Source: CALMZY01 sp052033915 (GTDB lineage Bacteria; Verrucomicrobiota; Kiritimatiellia; CAIQIC01; JAGNIJ01). Taken from it: DNA of 23,727 bases. Positions 15,788 to 21,862 of this stretch are shown in pieces. A model generated the notes under the pieces. It was not told where the DNA came from and searched no databases. It saw only the letters and a program-made list of their open reading frames with translations. How positions within the stretch are numbered: position 1 is the first letter of the stretch; every line of letters begins with the position of its first letter. The DNA lies in contig JBPOJF010000019.1 in assembly GCA_052033915.1 (NCBI GenBank), positions 1-23,727 on the forward strand. Reading direction: 5' to 3'. The translations under genes were made by a program, and so were the position numbers.

Positions 15788-16318
15788 ATGCGGGATTACA
15801 AACAGCCGTCGGACATGCTTCGTATTCACGAGGGCGAGCATGCCTGGGCGGTGTTGCACGTCCGTCCCCGGTGTGAGAAAAAGGCGGCCGACTACTGCCG
15901 GCTCAACGATCTTCCCTGGTACCTTCCTCTGAGGAAGAAAGTTCACCGCTATGGTTCCCGGGAGAGATCGTTCTGGTCGCCGTTGTTTCCCGGCTACGTT
16001 TTCTGCGTGACCACCCCGGTGCAGAAAACCAAGATCCGTCAGAACCGATATGTGGCCAATTTGCTCGACGTGGTGGACCAGGCGACGCTCGTTGAACAGT
16101 TGCGCCAGATCGAACGCGCGTTGACCGTGGGAGATGTGGTCGAAGTCATGCCGTATCTGGAGGCCGGCCGGCAGGTCAGCGTGACGAGCGGCCCCATGAA
16201 AGGGCTGGAAGGCATGGTCCTGCGCGTCAAGGGGAAGACCCGGGTGGTGATCAATGTGGATATGATCCAGCAATCGGTTGCCGTGGAGGTGGACAGCGCG
16301 TGCCTCTCGCCCGCCTGA
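15788..16318 (+). CDS. NusG paralogue (RfaH/UpxY/LoaP-like transcription antiterminator)
   Basis: A 176-residue specialised NusG. The NGN domain is recognisable: AWAVLHVRPRCEKKAADYC, then LPLRKKVHRYG and FWSPLFPGYVFC, which binds RNA polymerase. A KOW domain sits near the C-terminus (GRQVSVTSGPMKGLEGMVL). Family members encoded inside capsule or EPS clusters (RfaH, UpxY, LoaP, TaA) stop premature termination in long operons. Housekeeping nusG lies beside secE and rplK; here the neighbours are a sugar transferase and a methyltransferase, so this is a dedicated locus regulator. ATG 15788 is preferred over TTG 15755 and ATG 15815, but none has a clear Shine-Dalgarno. The next gene starts 6 bases downstream. 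Confidence 0.9.
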   Translation: MRDYKQPSDMLRIHEGEHAWAVLHVRPRCEKKAADYCRLNDLPWYLPLRKKVHRYGSRERSFWSPLFPGYVFCVTTPVQKTKIRQNRYVANLLDVVDQATLVEQLRQIERALTVGDVVEVMPYLEAGRQVSVTSGPMKGLEGMVLRVKGKTRVVINVDMIQQSVAVEVDSACLSPA

Positions 16319-16324
16319 ACCCCG

Positions 16325-17152
16325 ATGAAGTCCATCCGGTCATTTCTGGTTCGCCGCATGCCGCCGGTCTTCGCGAACAGGTTGAAGCGTATCTACTACC
16401 CCTGGCTCCTTCGCCGTTTCCCGGAAGAAAAATGGCTGTTTTCTCCGATCGTCAAGCGCCTGCTTAAGCCGGGCGATTGCGTCATCGATGCGGGCGCGAA
16501 TGTCGGATATGTGACGCTGCTGCTGTCGCGCTGGGTCACGCCGTCGGGCTGTGTGAACAGTTTTGAGCCGGTGCCGGAAACGTTTGAATGGCTGGCCGAG
16601 TGCGTGAGAAAACTGAAGCTCGACAACGTCCGGTTGTTCAACTGCGGTTTGTCCTCGGCCGCGCGTTCAGCGGTCATGGGAATTCCGCGATATGCCTCGG
16701 GCGGTGAGAACCTCTATGAATCACGCGTCGTGGGGGAAGGGCAGGGGCAACATTTCTCCCGGACTGTCGAGGTCCACTTGTGCGCGTTGGATGACGCGAT
16801 GAAAGACACGGACCGGCCCGTATCTTTCATCAAAATTGACGTCGAAGGTCATGAATGGCAGGCCATTCAAGGCGGTCGGGGCACAATCGAGCGCGACCGG
16901 CCGGCCCTGCTGATCGAAGTCAGGGAGAATCCCGATCAATCCGGTTCCGACGCATGGCATTTGTTCAACCTGTTGAGCGGAATGGGTTATCGTTCGTTTC
17001 TGCTTGAACCCGGGCGATTGACTGAACGTCGTGCGGGCGATCAAGCCGGCGACTTCTTCTTTCTCCAACCTCATCACATCGAAGCTGTCCGGGAATGGAT
17101 TGATGTCAGGGGACGGTCGGACCGAAACCCCCTGTCCGCAACCCCGCAATAA
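16325..17152 (+). CDS. FkbM-family SAM-dependent methyltransferase
   Basis: A 275-residue cytoplasmic methyltransferase. SAM-binding motif I is VIDAGANVGY (53-62), motif II is SFEPVPET (79-86), and the FkbM signature KIDVEGHEWQAIQGG begins at residue 170. The N-terminal 45 residues are basic and aromatic (RLKRIYYPWLLRRF), as often seen in FkbM proteins of sugar loci. The family O-methylates sugars or other hydroxyls; the likely substrate is a residue of the polymer made here (inference from context). It starts 6 bases after the NusG-like stop and seems to end the first transcription unit, because a separate promoter for the next gene begins about 40 bases downstream. Confidence 0.93.
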   Translation: MKSIRSFLVRRMPPVFANRLKRIYYPWLLRRFPEEKWLFSPIVKRLLKPGDCVIDAGANVGYVTLLLSRWVTPSGCVNSFEPVPETFEWLAECVRKLKLDNVRLFNCGLSSAARSAVMGIPRYASGGENLYESRVVGEGQGQHFSRTVEVHLCALDDAMKDTDRPVSFIKIDVEGHEWQAIQGGRGTIERDRPALLIEVRENPDQSGSDAWHLFNLLSGMGYRSFLLEPGRLTERRAGDQAGDFFFLQPHHIEAVREWIDVRGRSDRNPLSATPQ

Positions 17153-17192
17153 GTTGCTTGTCAACTTGTTACGCATTGTTAACCTTCCTTGC

Positions 17193-17221
17193 TTTACAGG
17201 TCCGGGTGCGGGTTGTAGTAT
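17193..17221 (+). promoter_or_regulatory. promoter of the GbsR-like regulator
   Basis: TTTACA at 17193-17198 (one mismatch to TTGACA) and TAGTAT at 17216-17221 (4 of 6) are exactly 17 bases apart. The predicted start is near 17228, two bases before a 16-bp perfect palindrome. Confidence 0.5.
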
Positions 17222-17229
17222 TAACAACG

Positions 17230-17245
17230 TTTAGAATATTCTAAA
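17230..17245. promoter_or_regulatory. 16-bp perfect palindrome, candidate autoregulatory operator
   Basis: TTTAGAATATTCTAAA reads the same on both strands. It lies between the predicted transcription start and the regulator's ATG (12 bases after its right end). Its AT-richness contrasts with the GC-rich surroundings. MarR/GbsR-type winged-helix dimers bind such symmetric sites, usually over their own promoter. No second copy is seen in the window. Confidence 0.65.
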
Positions 17246-17257
17246 TGTAACGTTTCG

Positions 17258-17749
17258 ATGGACACGCTCCACTCAGCCAAGTGGGAGATGGTAGAAGCCG
17301 GCGGACGGACCGTTCAATCTTTCGGGCTGAACCGGCTCTTCGGCCAGATCTACGTTTTGCTCTACCTGAGCGACGAACCTCAGAGTCTCGATTCGCTGGC
17401 GCGGCAGTTGGGGGTCAGCAAGGCCAGCGTCAGTATTGCCTGCCGCCAGCTTGAATCGTGGGGTGCCCTGCAGCGTTCCTGGGTCAAGGGCGATCGGAAG
17501 GACTATTACGTTGCCGAAACGGACTTCAACCGGATTCTCTCCAACGGCCTCCTGACTTCTTTCTACAAGAAACTCGATTCCGCAAAGGTTCAAATCGAGC
17601 GAAGCCTGGAGATGCTGAATCGGAATGGGTTGGAAGGGGAGAAGGCCAGGTTTCTGAACCAGCGACTGCGCGAGGCGGACGCCTACCGGCAGAAGGTATC
17701 GCGCTTGCTGGGAAATCCTATGGTCAAGAAGCTGTTGTTGGGCGGGTAG
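17258..17749 (+). CDS. GbsR/MarR-like winged-helix regulator
   Basis: A 163-residue DNA-binding protein. The winged helix spans about 25-85: FGLNRLFGQIYVLLYLSD, then the helix-turn-helix SLDSLARQLGVSKASVSIAC and a wing GALQRSWVKGDRKDYYVA. The GLNR..GQIY..LYLS start is typical of the GbsR branch of MarR-like regulators, whose founding member represses choline and glycine-betaine genes. The C-terminal half is a long helix rich in Leu, Glu and Arg, probably for dimerisation. It has its own promoter and a perfect palindrome upstream, so autorepression is likely. Its place in the middle of a polysaccharide locus suggests control of these genes, but no matching palindrome is seen before the others. 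The ligand is unknown. Confidence 0.88.
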   Translation: MDTLHSAKWEMVEAGGRTVQSFGLNRLFGQIYVLLYLSDEPQSLDSLARQLGVSKASVSIACRQLESWGALQRSWVKGDRKDYYVAETDFNRILSNGLLTSFYKKLDSAKVQIERSLEMLNRNGLEGEKARFLNQRLREADAYRQKVSRLLGNPMVKKLLLGG

Positions 17750-17803
17750 TGCTCGTCGGTTCCTGTTGTGAACGAGCGAAAAAGGATGTTCGGCGAACCG
17801 GTG

Positions 17804-17848
17804 AATTCCCTGGCGGGAATTGACGGGGGCGAAGCCTGTCTTCGTCCC
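17804..17848. repeat. two tandem hairpins in the regulator-ligase spacer
   Basis: AATTCCC (17804-17810) and GGGAATT (17815-17821) form a perfect 7-bp stem with a TGGC loop. Five bases on, GGGGCGAAG-type bases (17826-17834) pair with CTTCGTCCC (17840-17848) around CCTGT, 9 bp with one G-T pair. A GC-rich, partly palindromic stretch follows to about 17880. No gene is credible in 17750-18045. The paired hairpins look like a repetitive extragenic element. The second has no T-run. Confidence 0.55.
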
Positions 17849-17967
17849 GCCAACGAAGCGGGCGGCACTCCGCCGCGGTGCGCTTGCACGGAGAACCCTG
17901 AAACCGGAGATGGGAACCCTTTGTTCCAGAACCACAGCGCATCACACCGGACTCCCTCTTCCTTCCT

Positions 17968-18018
17968 TCAGAACTCAGGTTTCAGGTCTCCGATCTCAGA
18001 ACTCAGATTTCAGGTCTC
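17968..18018. repeat. 28-bp-period direct repeat, TCAGAACTCAGRTTTCAGGTCTC
   Basis: A 23-base unit at 17968-17990 recurs at 17996-18018 with one change (G to A). It is built from degenerate TCAGNNY submotifs (TCAGAAC, TCAGGTT, TCAGGTC), which continue to about 18024. This is a low-complexity, probably expanding intergenic repeat located directly before the O-antigen ligase-like gene. Confidence 0.75.
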
Positions 18019-18024
18019 AGGTCT

Positions 18025-18041
18025 CCGGGTTCCGGTTTTTT
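18025..18041 (+). terminator. weak terminator-like hairpin CCGG-GTT-CCGG plus T6
   Basis: A 4-bp GC stem with a 3-base loop is followed by six T, ending 4 bases before ATG 18046. It could end transcription from the regulator or attenuate the ligase-like gene. The stem is short, so support is modest. Confidence 0.35.
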
Positions 18042-18045
18042 AGTC

Positions 18046-19308
18046 ATGTCTCTCTGGGCTTTCAGATTTATGCTCTGGTACATCTGCATCCTGATGGTGC
18101 AGCCGCAGAATCGTTTCCCGATTTTGTGGCCGTTGCACATCGCCGATATCTGCGTGGTTATGGCCGTCGGGCTGCATGTGCTTTCCATGGTCACCGAGAA
18201 GAAGCCCGTGATTCGTTTCGGCGCGGCAACCGTGACAGGGCTGCTCCTGTTCTTCGCGGCGTTCACATCGCTGTACCTGGGAGCCTACCAGTATCACTCC
18301 CGTTGGAATCCGTATATCGACATCCTGGCGAAGAGCGTCCTGGTCATGATTCTTATCGAGTCCATGGCCCGGACTCCGGAGCGGGTCTGGGCCGTTCAGG
18401 CCACGATGATGCTGGCGTCTCTCTGGTGGGTGAAGGCGGGCCTTCGCCTCTCTGCGGCCGGGGCCACCTACGCGGGCGACCGCCTGATGGGGCCCGCCGT
18501 GTCTCTGATCGAAAATCCAAACGGATTCGCCTACATGATGTGCGTACTGCTCCCTCTGTATCTCTACTTCTTTCAGCGGTCTACACATAAGTGTGTGCGT
18601 TGGGGATTTCTCGCGTTGACGCTGGCCGGAGTCTACATCGTATTTGAAACGGGCAGTCGAACGGGCCTCATGATCCTTGTTGTCCTGGCGTGTTTTCTTC
18701 TTCCCAAGTATGGCGCCGGCCACCGAACCGCGTTGATTGTCATGGGAATCTCCATCTTCTTCCTGCTCTCCATCACGGGAGGGATGAATATTCAGCGGTT
18801 CAAGTCCATTCCGGAGTCGATCAAGTCCTTCTTTTCCAATGCCCCCGTGAGCGAGCATCTTCTGACGCAGGACGAGCAAAGCGCGTATGAACGGCGCATG
18901 AAGAACGAGGACACCTGGAAGCTGATCATGGACCGCCCGTTCTTCGGCGCGGGGATTAATCCGAACGAGCACCTGTACAGGCACAAGTATCCGTATGCGT
19001 CCGGCCAGGTCCATTGCGAGATCCTGATGGCGGGCCGGCAAATGGGTTTCATCGGCATGGGGTTGTACGTGGCCCTGCTCTCCATCCTCTTCTTCTTCGG
19101 CTGGCGCATTCAGATCGTCACGGCGGAATGGTGGCCCTCCATTTCGGAACTCGCGTGGACCTTCAAAATGCAGGCGGTTGTGTTCATGGTGGGCGGGGCA
19201 TTTTCGCCTTTGCCGTGGAATGCTACCCAGTTGATTCTTGTGGGGTCTGTTTCCTCTCTGTGGGGCATTGTCTCGAAGATATCTTCCGAATTTGGCAACG
19301 CGACATGA
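18046..19308 (+). CDS. O-antigen ligase/polymerase-like membrane protein (Wzy/WaaL family)
   Basis: A 420-residue protein with about 10-11 membrane helices. The Wzy_C/WaaL pattern is visible: hydrophobic helix pairs, then a helix containing FETGSRTGLMILVVL (the SRTG turn typical of the family), then a large loop of about 80 residues with ERRMKNEDTWKLIMDRPFFG and GAGINPNEHLYRH, then two or three final helices. The family acts on undecaprenyl-linked glycans in the periplasm, either polymerising repeats (Wzy) or joining glycan to lipid A or protein (ligase); these cannot be separated by sequence alone. The N-terminal QPQNRFPILWPL region recalls exosortase-locus ligases. No Shine-Dalgarno is seen at ATG 18046, which follows a small hairpin. 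The permease gene follows closely. Confidence 0.85.
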   Translation: MSLWAFRFMLWYICILMVQPQNRFPILWPLHIADICVVMAVGLHVLSMVTEKKPVIRFGAATVTGLLLFFAAFTSLYLGAYQYHSRWNPYIDILAKSVLVMILIESMARTPERVWAVQATMMLASLWWVKAGLRLSAAGATYAGDRLMGPAVSLIENPNGFAYMMCVLLPLYLYFFQRSTHKCVRWGFLALTLAGVYIVFETGSRTGLMILVVLACFLLPKYGAGHRTALIVMGISIFFLLSITGGMNIQRFKSIPESIKSFFSNAPVSEHLLTQDEQSAYERRMKNEDTWKLIMDRPFFGAGINPNEHLYRHKYPYASGQVHCEILMAGRQMGFIGMGLYVALLSILFFFGWRIQIVTAEWWPSISELAWTFKMQAVVFMVGGAFSPLPWNATQLILVGSVSSLWGIVSKISSEFGNAT

Positions 19309-19354
19309 ATAGGGGGTGCAGGTATCGGCCGGGTTGTGGAACAGGGGGGGCGGG

Positions 19355-20218
19355 TTGATCACTATCTATGATGCCTCTTCCAGGGATCGCGTGTCCTTGG
19401 GGGCTTGGCGCCGGATGTTCCGGGAAATGGCGGAGAACCGGGAGTTGATCCGTCGTCTCGTCTTCCGCAATTTTTCGGCCCAGTTTCGCCAGTCATTTCT
19501 CGGCTATCTGTGGGTGATTTTTCCCCCGATTGCCACCACGGTCGTGTTTGGGCTTCTCCGCCAGGCGCAGATCGTGAATGTGCCCATGCCGGAAGACGCG
19601 ATGCCCTACGCCTTGTTCGCGCTCGTGGGGACCACGGTCTGGGGTTTCTTCACACAGCTCACGATGATGGCCACCACGAGCATATCCAATGCCGGCGGCC
19701 TGGTGTCCAAAATCTATTTTCCGAGGGAAGTTCTTGTCCTGAGCGCGGCCGGCAATGCGGTGATCAACATGGCCATTCGCACTGTCGTGATTGTCCTGAC
19801 CTTCGCGCTGTTCCTCTACGAGCCGCACTGGCAGGCTATTTTCGCGCCTCTCGTGCTGCTTCCCCTTGCGGCCCTGGCGCTCGGCATGGGGCTCTTCTTC
19901 GCTCCGATCAACACGATGATGAACGACATGAGCCGTATCCTGGAATTCGCCTTCCAGTTCGGGATGTTTCTCGCGCCCACCGTGTACCCGACGCCTTCTC
20001 TAGAGAATGCCACGGGCGGGTGGCAGCAGGCATTGTACTGGATTCACACGCTGAACCCGGTCTCTCACATCCTCTATGCCATTAACGATCTGATCCAGAT
20101 GGGTACCTTTCATATCGGCCCGGGGTTCATGGTCTCCGTGATCTTCAGTTTCCTCGTGCTGGCCCTTGGCTGGCGTTTCTTCCACATCTGCGAACCCTTG
20201 CTCGCGGAGAGGCTGTAG
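19355..20218 (+). CDS. wzm: polysaccharide ABC transporter permease (Wzm type)
   Basis: A 287-residue ABC-2 permease with six membrane helices. The coupling region RELIRRLVFRNFSAQFRQSF and the following LGYLWVIFPPIATTVVFGLL are characteristic of Wzm/KpsM/TagG exporters. Later marks are NAGGLVSKIYFPREVLVLSA and LNPVSHILYAINDLIQMG near the C-terminus. It would pair with the Wzt protein encoded at 20498 to export undecaprenyl-linked glycan. TTG 19355 (MITIYDASS...) is preferred: a G-rich AGGGGGG lies just upstream, and Wzm proteins commonly start with an ITIY-like stretch. In-frame GTG 19316 would add 13 residues without a good ribosome site. Its partner gene is separated from it by a decayed insertion. 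Confidence 0.93.
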   Translation: MITIYDASSRDRVSLGAWRRMFREMAENRELIRRLVFRNFSAQFRQSFLGYLWVIFPPIATTVVFGLLRQAQIVNVPMPEDAMPYALFALVGTTVWGFFTQLTMMATTSISNAGGLVSKIYFPREVLVLSAAGNAVINMAIRTVVIVLTFALFLYEPHWQAIFAPLVLLPLAALALGMGLFFAPINTMMNDMSRILEFAFQFGMFLAPTVYPTPSLENATGGWQQALYWIHTLNPVSHILYAINDLIQMGTFHIGPGFMVSVIFSFLVLALGWRFFHICEPLLAERL

Positions 20219-20256
20219 GACGGTTGTTGAGTTGAGATTTAGAAAGAGGATAGATC

Positions 20257-20497
20257 ATGGCTAGTTTTAACAGTTTTGAGGATTTTGACGCCTATAGTTG
20301 GGCGCGAGAATTGAGAAAAGAGATATCCCGGTTCTGCAAGTCTTTGCCCAAGGATGAAAAATACCGGTTGAAAGATCAAATCCTGCGATCATCCAGATCA
20401 GTGAAGGCTAATATCGAGGAAGGCTTCGGCCACCATACTCCGTTCGCAGTTGGAAGAGACATGGAAAGCCCTTAACGGATTCACTGCCTATCTTCAG
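20257..20497 (+). pseudogene. decayed four-helix-bundle protein gene (23S rRNA IVP family)
   Basis: The reading frame from ATG 20257 (AGAGGA 6 bases upstream) gives FNSFEDFDAYSWARELRKEI, KYRLKDQILRSSRSVKANIE and EGFGHHT, the first half of the four-helix-bundle family (TIGR02436/PF05635, usually about 115-125 residues). It then turns into unrelated residues and stops at TAA 20473-20475 after only 72. From about 20438 another frame reads LRSQLEETWKALNGFTAYLQ, which matches the family's last helix (LLNGYxxYL type). So roughly 40 residues are missing and the two ends are out of frame: an internal deletion with frameshift. The remnant runs right up to the wzt start. The family's function is unknown; copies occur inside 23S rRNA genes and scattered through genomes. 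Confidence 0.75.
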
Positions 20498-21862
20498 ATG
20501 TCTGACATCGCCATACAGGTTGACCATCTCTCGAAGAAGTTCGCCTTGTCGCTTCGACGAGCCATGGCCTATGGGTTGGGGGATATTGCCAAGGTCGCCC
20601 TAGTCCCTCATCGTTTCCGCTCGTCGCGTCTTTCGGCTCGTTTGTCCGATGCGGAACAAACAACCAACAACCCGACATTCCAACAACCTGACAAAACACC
20701 CCTTGTCCTGCGCCCCTCCGAATTCTGGGCTCTGCGCGATGTCAGTTTTCAGGTTGCCCGCGGCGAGTGCGTGGGCCTGGTGGGTGCCAACGGCGCCGGC
20801 AAGAGCACGCTGTTCTGTATCTTGGGAGGGATTTACGGACCCACCCGCGGTCGCGTGACCGTGCGTGGGCGCCTGCAGGCGCTCATTGCCCTAGGGGCAG
20901 GCTTTCACCCCATGCTGAGCGGCCGGGAGAATATTTACATCAATGCGGCTATCCTTGGCATGTCCACGAGGCAGATCGACGCCCTCATAGATGAGATCAT
21001 CGATTTCTCCGAACTTCACGAGTTCATCGATGCCCCTGTGAAGAACTACTCGTCCGGCATGATGGTGCGGCTGGGTTTCTCCGTTGCCGCGCACCTCGAT
21101 CCCGAGATCCTCCTCATTGACGAAGTGCTCGCCGTCGGTGACAGCCGGTTCCAGGTCAAGTGTCAGGACTACACGCGCCGGCTCCTGACATCAGGCAAGG
21201 CGATCATGCTGGTCTCCCACTATATGCAGAATATCCAGGGCATGTGTTCGCGCGCCATCTGGCTGGACCGGGGCGAAATGAAGATGATCGGCGACGTACA
21301 CGAGGTGACTGAGGCTTATCAGAAGGATATCCACGCGAACATCGATGTTGTCGGTATCCGTGGCAAGGAGGCCACCGGCGGCTTTGTTGCCCACTTTGAG
21401 AAGGTGCTTCCCTTGGATGAAAATGGGCGTCCGTTTACCTCGATTGAAACCGGCCGGCCAATGATCGTCGTATTGGAACTGGTGTCCTCGTGCGATATCC
21501 GGTGCGGGCGTTTCTATGTGAACGTGCAGTCCGCATTGGACGGTCGGCAACTCATGAGCGCAAGTATGCTTGAAGATGGGCTCGGAGTTCCTCTTAAAGC
21601 TGGCATGAACCGGTTGGCTGTTCGGTTCGACACACTGCCATTGTTGGATGGCGCTTATCGGGTGTACGTTTGTGTGCGGAGCTATGATGGTACATTGGCC
21701 TTCTCGAACGGTTTTCTCACCCGGCCATTCAATGTGATCTCGCAGTCGAGTAATTGTATGAATGGCCTCGGATCCCTCCCGAAGATTATGGGCGTATCAG
21801 GCAGTACGGTCAGAGTCAGCTACAAATGGCAGATACCGGAAGGAACATTGATCAAGGGATGA
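20498..21862 (+). CDS. wzt: polysaccharide ABC transporter ATPase with carbohydrate-binding domain (Wzt type)
   Basis: A 454-residue ATPase. The nucleotide-binding domain has Walker A GANGAGKST (96-104), signature YSSGM (184-188), Walker B ILLIDE (D208, E209) and the H-loop SH (H241). The region from about 290 to 430 (EKVLPLDENGRPF, DGAYRVYVCVRSYDG) is an immunoglobulin-like Wzt_C domain that reads the modified end of the glycan chain. Before Walker A there is the usual Wzt spacer (RPSEFWALRDVSFQV), carrying an odd Asn/Thr/Gln-rich insert at about 54-68. ATG 20498 (MSDIAIQVDHLSKKF) is the real start: the in-frame extension to TTG 20450 is the tail of the upstream pseudogene. No Shine-Dalgarno is visible. 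Its stop overlaps the next start (ATGA). Confidence 0.94.
   Translation: MSDIAIQVDHLSKKFALSLRRAMAYGLGDIAKVALVPHRFRSSRLSARLSDAEQTTNNPTFQQPDKTPLVLRPSEFWALRDVSFQVARGECVGLVGANGAGKSTLFCILGGIYGPTRGRVTVRGRLQALIALGAGFHPMLSGRENIYINAAILGMSTRQIDALIDEIIDFSELHEFIDAPVKNYSSGMMVRLGFSVAAHLDPEILLIDEVLAVGDSRFQVKCQDYTRRLLTSGKAIMLVSHYMQNIQGMCSRAIWLDRGEMKMIGDVHEVTEAYQKDIHANIDVVGIRGKEATGGFVAHFEKVLPLDENGRPFTSIETGRPMIVVLELVSSCDIRCGRFYVNVQSALDGRQLMSASMLEDGLGVPLKAGMNRLAVRFDTLPLLDGAYRVYVCVRSYDGTLAFSNGFLTRPFNVISQSSNCMNGLGSLPKIMGVSGSTVRVSYKWQIPEGTLIKG

Noticed and set aside
17968..18024. CRISPR-like repeat array
   Set aside because: Only two units with 5-base spacing and no unique spacers; this is a simple direct repeat.
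17820..18590. 256-codon + strand frame across the repeat spacer into the ligase-like gene
   Set aside because: It translates the hairpins and low-complexity repeats and then a wrong frame of the membrane protein. No domain and no ribosome site.
20450..20497. N-terminal extension of Wzt to TTG 20450
   Set aside because: The extra 16 residues match the last helix of the four-helix-bundle family, not Wzt; the conserved Wzt start is MSDIAIQVDHLSKKF at 20498.
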